Below are positions 25,419 to 33,477 of a DNA stretch of 41,491 nt, piece by piece. The notes beneath the pieces are model-generated. The model was not told the DNA's origin, ran no database searches, and saw only the letters and a program-made list of their open reading frames with translations. The DNA is taken from assembly GCA_902490325.1 (NCBI GenBank), contig CABUDJ010000007.1, forward strand, positions 1 to 41,491. Reading direction: 5' to 3'. The stretch's first letter is position 1; every line of letters begins with the position of its first letter. The translations under genes were made by a program, and so were the position numbers. This DNA is from an uncultured Collinsella sp. (lineage in GTDB: Bacteria; Actinomycetota; Coriobacteriia; Coriobacteriales; Coriobacteriaceae).

Positions 25419-26981
25419 ATGGCATTCGTTTCGCTCGCCATCATCGCGCTCGTGGCCTTTGCGAGTCCCTTTATCGCCTCGGCAATTCCCGGAAAGCCCG
25501 TTCCCGAGACGGTCTTTTTGCTCGTGTTCGGCGCGGTGCTGGGTCCGCATATGCTCGGCATCATCCATGTGGACGCCGAGGTCTCGCTCGTGTCCGAGCT
25601 CGGCTTGGCCTTTTTGTTCCTGCTCGCCGGTTTTGAGATCGACCCCAAGAACATCACGGGCGTCGAGGGGCGCTATGGCATGGCGACGTGGGTCGTCACG
25701 TTTGGCATCGCCTGGCTTGCCGTGCGCTTTACGCCGTGGTTCTCGGTCAGCCATTTCGACGGCATCGCCGTGACGCTCGCGCTTACCTCGACGGCGCTCG
25801 GCACGCTCGTGCCCATCATGCGCGAGCGCTCGCTTACCGGCACACGCGTGGGCGATTCGATTCTCGCGTACGGTACCTGGGGCGAGCTTGGCCCCGTGCT
25901 TGCCATGTCGGTGCTGCTCTCTGCGCGCACCGGCATTCAGACACTCGTGATCTTGGGTCTGTTTGCGGTGGTCTGCGTGCTGCTGGCCGTGGTCCCGAGC
26001 CGCTCCAAGCGCGTCGGCAGCCGCTTCTTTGCGTTTGTCGAGGAGCGCGCCGATACCACATCGCAGACCTTCGTGCGCTTGACGGTTCTCATCCTGGTCA
26101 CGCTCGTGGCGTTCTCGGCCATCTTCGATCTCGACATCGTGCTGGGCTCCTTTGCCGCCGGCTTTGTCCTGCGCTATATCATCCCCGAGGGCAATCACAC
26201 GCTCGAGACCAAGCTCGATGGTCTGGCCTACGGCTTTTTGATCCCCGTGTTCTTTACCGTGTCGGGCGCAAAGATCGACCTGACGGCTGTGGCATCGCGC
26301 CCCGGGCTGCTCGTGGGCTTTATCGTGGCGTTGTTGATTATTCGTGCCGTGCCCATTCTTATTTCCATGAGCATTTGTCCTGCGACGCGCGATGTGTCGG
26401 CGTATGGTCGCATTACCGTGGCCCTGTACTGCACCACGGCGCTGCCGATCATCGTTGCCGTGACGAGCGTTGCCGTCAACGCGGGCGCGCTGTCGCAAGA
26501 TATTGCGTCGGTCATGGTTGCCGCCGGTGCCATCACGGTGTTCTTGATGCCATTGCTCGCGCAGCTCTTCTACCGCGTGGTGGATGCCGCACCGGTCGCC
26601 GCCGTGGCAGAGGTTGCCGAGCATCCATCCGATGCGCTCGACATCTTGCGCGCCCACCACGACCTAGCGAGCTTGCTCGCGCGCGAGCACGAACTGCTGA
26701 CCTCGCATGGCCATGGTCGCGTATTCGAGGGCCTGCCTACGCTCGATACGATTGCCGAGCGTCTTTCCGCCGAGGCGGCGAGCGGCCACATCGATGCCCG
26801 CATCGTGGACGCGGCGCACCTGCTTGCCGATAAGACCTATGGAGACGAGGTCGACCCGTCCGAGCTGACTCCGCGTGAGCGCCGCCGCCTGGAGCGCGCC
26901 AAGCTCGCTGTGCGCGAATACCGCCGCCGCATGCTGGAGCTCTATGCGCGCGAAGAAGCCGAAGACGACGACGGCAAGTAG
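25419..26981 (+). CDS. CPA2-family cation:proton antiporter
   Basis: This 520-residue protein has about twelve membrane helices (to about residue 385) and a ~130-residue charged cytoplasmic tail. The family signature includes KPVPETVFLLVFGAVLGPHMLG, ELGLAFLFLLAGFEIDP (residues 63-79) and TSTALGTLVPIMRE. It matches Kef/NapA-type Na+ or K+/H+ exchangers. There is no RCK (TrkA-N) domain; the tail is rich in Arg and Glu and may form a coiled coil near its end. The gene is divergent from purL. Downstream lies a long structured region with a 62-bp repeat and then a strong terminator. Confidence 0.85.
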   Translation: MAFVSLAIIALVAFASPFIASAIPGKPVPETVFLLVFGAVLGPHMLGIIHVDAEVSLVSELGLAFLFLLAGFEIDPKNITGVEGRYGMATWVVTFGIAWLAVRFTPWFSVSHFDGIAVTLALTSTALGTLVPIMRERSLTGTRVGDSILAYGTWGELGPVLAMSVLLSARTGIQTLVILGLFAVVCVLLAVVPSRSKRVGSRFFAFVEERADTTSQTFVRLTVLILVTLVAFSAIFDLDIVLGSFAAGFVLRYIIPEGNHTLETKLDGLAYGFLIPVFFTVSGAKIDLTAVASRPGLLVGFIVALLIIRAVPILISMSICPATRDVSAYGRITVALYCTTALPIIVAVTSVAVNAGALSQDIASVMVAAGAITVFLMPLLAQLFYRVVDAAPVAAVAEVAEHPSDALDILRAHHDLASLLAREHELLTSHGHGRVFEGLPTLDTIAERLSAEAASGHIDARIVDAAHLLADKTYGDEVDPSELTPRERRRLERAKLAVREYRRRMLELYAREEAEDDDGK

Positions 26982-26996
26982 TCGATGCTTTCTCGG

Positions 26997-27182
26997 GGAA
27001 GCCGCGTCCCGCTTTGAAGGCTCGGAACGGGATGTGGTTTCCGAAACGGGGGTCGTTGGGAAGCTGTGTCCCGGAATGGGCGCTCAGAGTGGGATGCAGT
27101 TTCCGCAAGGAGGTCCTGGGGGAAACCGTGCCCCGTTCTGATCCGAAATACTGGGACATAGTTTCCCTTTCATAACAGGAGA
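26997..27182. repeat. Three tandem 62-bp units, each an imperfect hairpin
   Basis: A 14-base motif occurs six times in alternating orientation: GGAAGCCGCGTCCC (26997), GGGATGTGGTTTCC (27029), GGAAGCTGTGTCCC (27059), GGGATGCAGTTTCC (27091), GGAAACCGTGCCCC (27121) and GGGACATAGTTTCC (27153). Start-to-start distances are 32, 30, 32, 30, 32, so the period is exactly 62. Each unit can fold with an 18-base loop; units one and two have 11 Watson-Crick and 3 G-U pairs each. Loops and spacers have diverged much more than the arms. It lies between the antiporter stop and its terminator. Confidence 0.8.
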
Positions 27183-27223
27183 AGGCGCGCTGTCTGCAGT
27201 TGATTCAGACGGCGCGCCTTTTT
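27182..27223 (+). terminator. Strong intrinsic terminator after the antiporter
   Basis: AAGGCGCGCTGTCTG (27182-27196) pairs with CAGACGGCGCGCCTT (27106+100 to 27120+100, i.e. 27206-27220) with one wobble, a 9-base loop and a final run of five T. It lies 200 bases after the antiporter stop, so the repeat array is probably transcribed as a 3' untranslated region. Confidence 0.85.
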
Positions 27224-27265
27224 GGTTGAGCTATGTTGAAGCTTGAAGCCAAAGCTTGTGGCTCC

Positions 27266-28015
27266 TTAGGAGCGGGCGGCTCCGTCGACGGGGAGCACGG
27301 CGCCCGTGACGTAGGAGGACATGTCGCTCGCCAGGAAAACAAAGGCGTTGGCGACATCCTCGGGCTCGCCCATGCGACCCAGCGGAATGGTGGCGATGAT
27401 GGGCTTGATGACCTCTTCGGGCAGGTTGGCGACCATATCGGTCTTGGTCACGCCGGGTGCGACGGCATTGACGCGAATGCCCATGGGGGCGAGCTCGCGC
27501 GAGAGCGACTGGACCATACCGTTGACGGCAAACTTGGACGTGGGGTAGCCGACACCGGAGGGCTGACCGTACTTGGCGACCATCGAGCTCGTGGTGGTGA
27601 TGGTGCCGCCATGGCCGGCCTTGGTCATGATCTTGGCGGCTGCCTGGTGGCCATTAAAGACGGCGACGACGTTGAGGTCCATAACTTTGGCGAACTCCTC
27701 GGCCGTGTAGTCCAAAAGGGGCGAGCGCTGGGAGATGCCGGCATTGTTGACGACTGTATCCAAGCCGCCCATATCGGCTGCGGCCTGGGTAAAGGCCTCG
27801 GTCACGGCTTCGAGCGAGGTGAGGTCGCAGGAGCGGCCCCAGACCTTGGCGTCGGGATAGGCGGCTGCCAGCTTCTCAACGGCCGTGTCGGCAGTCTCCT
27901 GGCGCGAGCCAAAGACGGTGACGGCAGCGCCTTCCTCGATAAAACGGCAGGCGATGGCATAGCCGATACCGCGTGTGCCTCCGGTGATGATTGCTTTCTT
28001 GCCCTCGAGCAACAT
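27266..28015 (-). CDS. SDR-family oxidoreductase, FabG-like
   Basis: This 249-residue classical short-chain dehydrogenase has the cofactor loop TGGTRGIG (11-18), NNAG, the catalytic Ser in TTTSSMVA, and the YPTSK Tyr/Lys pair. The C-terminal VLPVDGAARS is usual for 3-oxoacyl-ACP reductase-like enzymes. The residue after the second beta strand (FGSRQE) is Ser-Arg, which favours NADP(H). No fatty acid synthesis genes are nearby, so the substrate may be a sugar, alcohol or oxoacyl group. I placed the start at 28015 with GAGAGGA upstream; the frame runs to 28201 but that part overlaps the hairpin region. Confidence 0.87.
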   Translation of the reverse strand: MLLEGKKAIITGGTRGIGYAIACRFIEEGAAVTVFGSRQETADTAVEKLAAAYPDAKVWGRSCDLTSLEAVTEAFTQAAADMGGLDTVVNNAGISQRSPLLDYTAEEFAKVMDLNVVAVFNGHQAAAKIMTKAGHGGTITTTSSMVAKYGQPSGVGYPTSKFAVNGMVQSLSRELAPMGIRVNAVAPGVTKTDMVANLPEEVIKPIIATIPLGRMGEPEDVANAFVFLASDMSSYVTGAVLPVDGAARS

Positions 28016-28163
28016 GGTGCTTCCTCTCATCGCGGGCGGACATTCGCAGCACAGCGTAGCGGTAGTCGGAATCGGCCGCGTTTGCATATCGGTGAACGTA
28101 GCCCGCGTTACCGATGAGCGGCTCGCGCAAATATGCTTTGCCGTTGTGCTTAGGGCAGGTGAC
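28016..28163. other. Spacer between the SDR gene and the hom terminator, with a hairpin
   Basis: The region holds the leader of the SDR gene. ATCGGT-G-AACG (28088-28098) and CGTT-ACCGAT (28106-28115) form a 10-base-pair hairpin with one bulged G. It could be an operator or an RNA element. No ORF is credible here. Confidence 0.35.
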
Positions 28164-28198
28164 AAAAGGGCTCCCGTCCCACATCGGACGGGAGCCCT
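28164..28198 (-). terminator. Intrinsic terminator of hom
   Basis: GGGCTCCCGTCC (28168-28179) and GGACGGGAGCCC (28186-28197) form a perfect 12-base stem with a 6-base loop; on the minus strand TTTT follows. It lies about 30 bases after the hom stop codon. Confidence 0.85.
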
Positions 28199-28228
28199 CA
28201 AGGCGCGTATTGCTAGGCGAGCGTTGGG

Positions 28229-29572
28229 CTAGTTCGCCATGACGCCTTCGGTCCAGGCCTCGACGTCCTCGATGCGCAGGACGTTGGCGACCTCGGCCAC
28301 GCAGTCGACGCCTGCAAGCTCGACGGCGGCAGCCTGAACGTCCTTCTCGAGCGCGCGGTGCGTCAGGAAGATGACCGAGCAGGTGTCGGTGACGCCCGAC
28401 TTGCCATCCTCGACCTGATTGATGAGCGAGATCGAGATGTTGTGCTTGGCAAAGATGTCGACCGTCTCGGACAGAGCGCCAACGCGGTCGGCAACCTTCA
28501 GGCGCACATAGTACTTGGTTTGAAGCTCGTCCATGGGCTTAAAGGCGAGGTTGTGGCCGTAGGGCTCGATCTCGGGCAGCGGCGCCACGCCGCGGCTGAT
28601 CTGCTCGGACAGCGACAGGATATCGCCCACGACGGCGCTCGCGGTGGGGAAGGAGCCAGCGCCGGCACCGTAGAACATGGTCTCGCCCACAGCGTCGCCC
28701 ACCACGTAGACGGCGTTCATGGCGCCGTTGACCTTGGCGAGCATGTGGTCGGCAGGGATTAGCGTGGGGTGCACGCGGACGTCGACGCCGGCATCGGTGT
28801 TGCGGGCGATGCCCAGCAGCTTAATGGTGTAGCCGAGCTCGCGGGCCTGGGCGATGTCCTCGGCGCCGATGGTACGGATGCCCTGCTGGTAGACGTCGTC
28901 GGTGGTCACGCGGGTGCCAAAGCCGATGGAGGCGAGGATGGCCGTCTTGCTGGCGGCGTCGAAGCCGTCGACGTCGGCGGACGGGTCGGCCTCGGCATAG
29001 CCCTTGGCCTGGGCATCGGCGAGCACATCGGCGTAATCGGCGCCCTCGGCGTCCATACGCGACAGGATGTAGTTGGTGGTGCCGTTGAGGATGCCGGCAA
29101 TGGTCAGGATCTTGTTGCCCACCAGGTCGTGCTCGAGCGTGCTGACGATGGGGATACCGCCGCCGCAGCTGGCTTCGCACTTGATCTGCACGCCGCACTC
29201 ACGCGCCTTCTCGGCGAGCGTCTCGACATGACGGCCGAGCAGGGCCTTGTTGGCGGATACGACGTGCTTGCCGTTCTCAAAGGCGGTGGTGAAAATCTCG
29301 GTCGCGGGGTGCTCGCCGCCGATCAGCTCGACGACGATGTCGACGGCGGGGTCGGTGACCACGTCGTGCCAGTCGCTCGTAAAGGCCTCGCGCTCAATAC
29401 CGGCGGCTTCGGCCTGCTCCCAGGCAAGCGCGCAGGCGCGGGTCAGCTTAAGGTCGATGCCGTAGGCGGCCAGGTACTCATCGTGGTGGCTCTTGATCAG
29501 ACGGGCCACGCCGCCGCCGACGGTTCCCAGACCGATCAGGCCGACGTTCACGGTGCGCAGGGGTTCGCTCAT
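28229..29572 (-). CDS. hom: Homoserine dehydrogenase
   Basis: This 447-residue enzyme reduces aspartate semialdehyde to homoserine, on the way to threonine, methionine and isoleucine. The NAD(P) loop GLIGLGTVGGG is at about residues 11-21. The catalytic core contains CEASCGGGIPIV, ILNGTTNYIL and ADPSADVDGFDAASK. A C-terminal ACT domain from about 355 (YYVRLKVADRVGALSETVD) suggests feedback control by threonine, as in other ACT-type Hom proteins. It is a monofunctional enzyme with no aspartokinase fused. The ATG follows AAGGAG. A TAGAAT on the minus strand (29631-29626) is a possible -10 box. It runs alone, with its own terminator. Confidence 0.94.
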   Translation of the reverse strand: MSEPLRTVNVGLIGLGTVGGGVARLIKSHHDEYLAAYGIDLKLTRACALAWEQAEAAGIEREAFTSDWHDVVTDPAVDIVVELIGGEHPATEIFTTAFENGKHVVSANKALLGRHVETLAEKARECGVQIKCEASCGGGIPIVSTLEHDLVGNKILTIAGILNGTTNYILSRMDAEGADYADVLADAQAKGYAEADPSADVDGFDAASKTAILASIGFGTRVTTDDVYQQGIRTIGAEDIAQARELGYTIKLLGIARNTDAGVDVRVHPTLIPADHMLAKVNGAMNAVYVVGDAVGETMFYGAGAGSFPTASAVVGDILSLSEQISRGVAPLPEIEPYGHNLAFKPMDELQTKYYVRLKVADRVGALSETVDIFAKHNISISLINQVEDGKSGVTDTCSVIFLTHRALEKDVQAAAVELAGVDCVAEVANVLRIEDVEAWTEGVMAN

Positions 29573-29821
29573 AGATAGCTCCTTCGTGCATCTGTATGGA
29601 TGATTGACCAGTTAAGGTTGAGTGCATTCTAGCGTGAACCGAGGGCGTGTGCTTGCCAGGCAACGGGAGCCGCACAAAACGCTACCCCCGAAACGCTGCG
29701 GAAACATTGGAAACACGCTCGCTACAAACGAAGTTCCGTAACAAACTGTCAACGTTTGAACCATAAGGTTTGCCCTGTACCGCAAGACGGCCGCACCGCG
29801 GCCAGCGAAAAGGGGGACACC

Positions 29822-31012
29822 ATGTTCAACATCAACAGCACGCTCAGCCGTAGGAACTTCCTCGCCGGCGCCGCCGCGCTCGGCAGCACCGTCGCGCTTG
29901 CCGGCTGCTCCTCGGGTGGCTCGGATGGCGGCTCCGCCGATGGAGACGGTGCATTCAAGATTGGCGTCATCGGTCCTCTGACCGGTGCCGCGGCAACCTA
30001 TGGCGTCTCGGTCGAGAAGGGCGCCAAGCTCGCCGTCAAGGATTTCTCGACCAAGGACCTCAAGCTCTCGCTTAAGTCCGAGGACGACGTCGCCGACGGC
30101 GAGAAGGCCATCAACGCCTTCAATACCCTGTGCGACTGGGGCATGCAGGCACTCGTCGGCCCCGTTACCACCGGTGCCGCCGTTGCTGTCTCGGGCGAGA
30201 TTGCCGACGACATGCTCATGGTCACGCCTTCTGCCTCGTCGCTCGACGTCACCAAGGATAAGACCACGGTCTTCCAGGTCTGCTTCACCGATCCCACCAT
30301 GGGCACGAGCGCCGCGAAGTTCTTGGCCGAGAAGTACGCGGACGCCAAGATCGCCCTGTTCTACAACTCCGGCGATACGTACAGCTCGGGCGTCGCCGAT
30401 GCCTTCGCCGAGCAGGCCAAGGAGTCCAAGCTCGATATCGTCGATACCGAGACCTTTAAGGACGACTCCTCCACGAGCTTTACCAACCAGCTGACCAAGG
30501 CCAAGGAGGCCAGCGCCACGCTCATCTTCGCGCCGATCTACTACACGCCGGCGTCCGTCCTGCTCAAGAACGCCAAGGACATGGGCTATGACATGACGCT
30601 CATGGGCACCGACGGCATGGACGGTCTGCTCTCTGTGGAGGGCTTCGACACCTCGCTTGCCGAGGGCGTGCTGCTCATGACGCCGTTCTCCGCTGACGAC
30701 GAGAAGAACGCCGACTTCGTCAAGGCATACAAGGAGGAGTACGACGAGACCCCCAACCAGTTTGCCGCCGACGCCTACGACTGTGTCCACGCGATCGCTG
30801 AGGCTATCGACAAGGCTGGCATCGACACGACGGCCGACGGTGCCGACATTGCCACCGACCTTGCCAAAGCCATGCGTAAGATCAAGATCGACGGCCTGAC
30901 CGGCGAGCTCACCTGGAACGACGAGGGCCAGGTCGAGAAGCCCGCTACGGCCTATGTGATTCAGGACGGCAAGTACATCGCCGCGCAAGAGCGTATAAAA
31001 CGCAACCGGTGA
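29822..31012 (+). CDS. livJ: Branched-chain amino acid ABC transporter binding lipoprotein, copy 1
   Basis: This 396-residue periplasmic-binding-type protein (Leu/Ile/Val type I fold) is anchored as a lipoprotein. The signal contains SRRNFLAGAAALGS, a twin-arginine-like pattern, and the lipobox LAGC, followed by a Ser/Gly/Asp-rich linker. The mature domain starts FKIGVIGPLTGAAATYG and has the family segments QALVGPVTTGAAVA and VTPSASS. The start ATG at 29822 follows GGGGG. A very similar gene follows after 247 bases, so this importer has two receptors. The binding preference is not readable; LIV-type proteins may also bind other amino acids. Confidence 0.88.
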   Translation: MFNINSTLSRRNFLAGAAALGSTVALAGCSSGGSDGGSADGDGAFKIGVIGPLTGAAATYGVSVEKGAKLAVKDFSTKDLKLSLKSEDDVADGEKAINAFNTLCDWGMQALVGPVTTGAAVAVSGEIADDMLMVTPSASSLDVTKDKTTVFQVCFTDPTMGTSAAKFLAEKYADAKIALFYNSGDTYSSGVADAFAEQAKESKLDIVDTETFKDDSSTSFTNQLTKAKEASATLIFAPIYYTPASVLLKNAKDMGYDMTLMGTDGMDGLLSVEGFDTSLAEGVLLMTPFSADDEKNADFVKAYKEEYDETPNQFAADAYDCVHAIAEAIDKAGIDTTADGADIATDLAKAMRKIKIDGLTGELTWNDEGQVEKPATAYVIQDGKYIAAQERIKRNR

Positions 31013-31259
31013 GGCTCTTTTATTCAGGGCGAGGACGCTTGTAACAGAATGGAAACATTACTTTTACATAATAAAGTGGCAGACCTGCATAAAGCGTTAA
31101 AAATACGCAGAAATATGGATAAAAATCCGAGGGCAAAGAAAAGTTGAAATAATCGCCACTTTCCTTAACTAAAGCGTCTAGTATTTTGCGAACGCCGAAC
31201 ACGGCGAAGGATGGCCTGTCGGGTAACCGAAACCCGACGAGATTTGAGAGGAGAGCCGC
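31013..31259. other. AT-rich leader between the two binding-protein genes
   Basis: The 247 bases are clearly richer in A/T than their surroundings (31055-31190), as expected for a promoter region. Two hairpins sit just before the second gene: CGCCG/CGGCG (31193-31206) and GTCGGGT/ACCCGAC (31218-31238). No strong terminator for the first gene was seen, only a weak AAGAGC/GCTCTT pairing at its stop codon. Confidence 0.45.
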
Positions 31260-32447
31260 ATGTCGAGCCTCACCGGTAAGTCATTGAACCCTGTTATGAA
31301 TCGCAGGAGCGTTATCGCGAGCGCAGCAGGTCTGGGGGCGATGTCCATTCTAGCTGGCTGCTCCTCCAACGGCGGCGACAGCGGTTCCGCTTCGAGCGAC
31401 GCTTCGTTTAAGATCGGTACCATCGGCCCGCTGACCGGCGCCAACGCGTCCTACGGCAAGTCCGTTACCCAGGGTGTCGAGCTTGGCTGCAAGGACTTCT
31501 CCACCAAGGAGCTGCCGCTTGCCAGCAAGGCCGAGGACGACCAGGCCGACGGCGAGAAGGCCGTCAACGCCTTTAATACTCTGCTCGACTGGGGCATGCA
31601 GGCCCTCGTCGGCCCGACCACCACGGGTGCGTCGGTTGCCGTTGCCGCAGAGTGCGGTAACGACCCCAAGACGTTCATGATCACCCCGTCCGCGTCCTCC
31701 GAGGACGTCACCGACGGCAAGGATTGCGTCTTCCAGGTTTGCTTCACCGACCCCAACCAGGGTGTCAACGCTGCCAAGTTCCTGGCGCAGAAGTATGCGG
31801 ACGAGAAGTTCGTGCTGTTCTATAACTCCGGCGACGCCTATTCTTCGGGCATCGCAGATTCCTTTAAGGCCCAGGCCGCTGAGTCCAAGCTCGAGATTGT
31901 TGACGAGGAGACCTTTAAGGACGACTCCGCCACGAGCTTTACGAACCAGCTGACCAAGGCCAAGCAGGCAGGCGCCACCATGATCTTTGCGCCGATCTAC
32001 TACACGCCGGCGTCCGTCCTGCTCAAGAACGCCAAGGACATGGGCTACGACGTCAAGATGATGGGCTGCGACGGCATGGACGGCATCCTGGGCGTTGAGG
32101 GCTTCGATACCTCTCTTGCCGAGGGTCTGCTGCTCATGACCCCGTTCTCCGCCGACGACGAGAAGAACGCCGACTTCGTCAACGCTTACAAGGATAAGTA
32201 CGGCGATACCCCCGACCAGTTTGCCGCCGACGCCTACGACGGCGTGCACGCGGTGGCCGAGGCCGTCAAGGAGGCCGGTCTTGGTGTCGACGCTGATCCG
32301 ACCGAGGTCGCCGAGAAGCTGTCCAAGGCTATGCTCAAGATTACCGTTGACGGTCTGACCGGCAAGCTCACCTGGAACGATAAGGGCCAGGTCCAGAAGG
32401 AGCCCACGGCGTACGTCATCACCGACGGCAAGTACGTACAGGCCTAA
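31260..32447 (+). CDS. livJ: Branched-chain amino acid ABC transporter binding lipoprotein, copy 2
   Basis: This 395-residue paralogue of the preceding protein is alike over its whole length, by eye about 70 percent. The signal ends in the lipobox LAGC, and the mature domain opens FKIGTIGPLTGANASYG. GAGAGGAG precedes the ATG. The two copies share a 59-base stretch identical even at silent sites (30530-30588 and 31989-32047), which points to recent gene conversion or strong constraint. It precedes the permease genes, with a stable hairpin in the gap that may reduce read-through. Two receptors could broaden the range of amino acids the one transporter accepts. Confidence 0.88.
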   Translation: MSSLTGKSLNPVMNRRSVIASAAGLGAMSILAGCSSNGGDSGSASSDASFKIGTIGPLTGANASYGKSVTQGVELGCKDFSTKELPLASKAEDDQADGEKAVNAFNTLLDWGMQALVGPTTTGASVAVAAECGNDPKTFMITPSASSEDVTDGKDCVFQVCFTDPNQGVNAAKFLAQKYADEKFVLFYNSGDAYSSGIADSFKAQAAESKLEIVDEETFKDDSATSFTNQLTKAKQAGATMIFAPIYYTPASVLLKNAKDMGYDVKMMGCDGMDGILGVEGFDTSLAEGLLLMTPFSADDEKNADFVNAYKDKYGDTPDQFAADAYDGVHAVAEAVKEAGLGVDADPTEVAEKLSKAMLKITVDGLTGKLTWNDKGQVQKEPTAYVITDGKYVQA

Positions 32448-32479
32448 TTGGCCGCCTTACATAGAGCGGTTTTGATCCC

Positions 32480-32509
32480 AAGCAGGGGAGGTTTTGGCCT
32501 TCCCTGCTT
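32480..32509 (+). terminator. Hairpin between the second binding-protein gene and livH
   Basis: AAGCAGGGGAGG (32480-32491) pairs with CCTTCCCTGCTT (32498-32509), with one G-U pair and a 6-base loop. The downstream bases GCTTGGTATCT are not a strong T-run. It may be a leaky terminator or an mRNA-stabilising structure that keeps receptor mRNA more abundant than permease mRNA. Confidence 0.45.
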
Positions 32510-32520
32510 GCTTGGTATCT

Positions 32521-32540
32521 AGGGACAGTGTAACGTCCCT
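32521..32540. repeat. Short AGGGAC/GTCCCT palindrome
   Basis: AGGGAC (32521-32526) and GTCCCT (32535-32540) flank AGTGTAAC. The same GGGAC/GTCCC core occurs in the structures at 4731-4740, 26997-27182 and 36169-36237. Confidence 0.4.
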
Positions 32541-32586
32541 GTTTCATACATCAACTGGAAACCTATTCGAAAGGGGGATGTGGAAC

Positions 32587-33468
32587 ATGACGGTCTTTAT
32601 CCAATACCTGGTCAACGGCCTGTCCATGGGCAGTGTCTACGCCATCATCGCGTTGGGCTACACCATGGTCTACGGTATCGCCAAGATGCTGAACTTCGCT
32701 CACGGCGACGTCATCATGGTCGGTGCCTATGTCTCGTTCTGTGCCACGTCGTATCTCGGCCTCCCGGGCTGGGCATCTGTAATTCTCTCTTGTGTGGTCT
32801 GTACCGTTCTCGGTGTTCTTATCGAGGGTCTGGCATACAAGCCGCTGCGCCAAGCAGGCCCGCTGGCCGTTCTGATCACGGCCATCGGCGTGTCTTACTT
32901 CCTGCAGAACGCCGCGCAGCTTCTGTGGGGCGCCACGCCCAAGAACTTCACTTCGCTCGTCACCTTCCAGGTGCCGGAGTTCTTGGCCAAGTTCAACGTA
33001 AGCGCCGTCTCGCTCGTCACCATCGTCGCCTGCCTGGTTATCATGGCCGGCCTGATGTTCTTTACAGGTAAGACCAAGATGGGCAAAGCCATGCGCGCCG
33101 TGTCCGAGGACAAGGCTGCCGCTCAGCTCATGGGCATCAACGTCAACCGCACTATTTCGATGACGTTTGCCATCGGCTCCGCCCTTGCCGCCATCGCCGG
33201 TGTTCTCCTGTGCTCCTACTCGCCGGTCCTGCAGCCCACCACGGGCGCCATGCCTGGCATCAAGGCCTTCGATGCCGCTGTTTTCGGCGGCATCGGCTCC
33301 ATCCCCGGTGCCTTTGTCGGTGGCATTCTCATCGGCATCATCGAGGCGATGGCGCAGGCCTACATTTCCACGAGCCTTGCCAACTCCATCGTCTTTGGTG
33401 TTTTGATCATCGTCCTGCTCGTCAAGCCTGCCGGCCTCTTGGGCAAGTACGTCCCCGAGAAGGTGTAG
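32587..33468 (+). CDS. livH: Branched-chain amino acid ABC transporter permease LivH
   Basis: This 293-residue inner-membrane permease has the LivH hallmarks: an opening QYLVNGLSMGSVYAIIALGY, then MLNFAHGDVIMVGAYVSF, and near the end AAVFGGIGSIPGAFVGG. It pairs with LivM to form the membrane channel. I chose the ATG at 32587, nine bases after GGGGG; an in-frame ATG at 32578 directly follows that sequence and is too close. It is directly followed by livM. Confidence 0.92.
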   Translation: MTVFIQYLVNGLSMGSVYAIIALGYTMVYGIAKMLNFAHGDVIMVGAYVSFCATSYLGLPGWASVILSCVVCTVLGVLIEGLAYKPLRQAGPLAVLITAIGVSYFLQNAAQLLWGATPKNFTSLVTFQVPEFLAKFNVSAVSLVTIVACLVIMAGLMFFTGKTKMGKAMRAVSEDKAAAQLMGINVNRTISMTFAIGSALAAIAGVLLCSYSPVLQPTTGAMPGIKAFDAAVFGGIGSIPGAFVGGILIGIIEAMAQAYISTSLANSIVFGVLIIVLLVKPAGLLGKYVPEKV

Positions 33469-33477
33469 GTGAGCGTT

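Noticed and set aside
26997..27182. Regularly spaced repeats considered as a CRISPR array.
   Set aside because: Repeats are only 14 bases, alternate in orientation, are imperfect, have 16-18 base spacers and no cas genes nearby.
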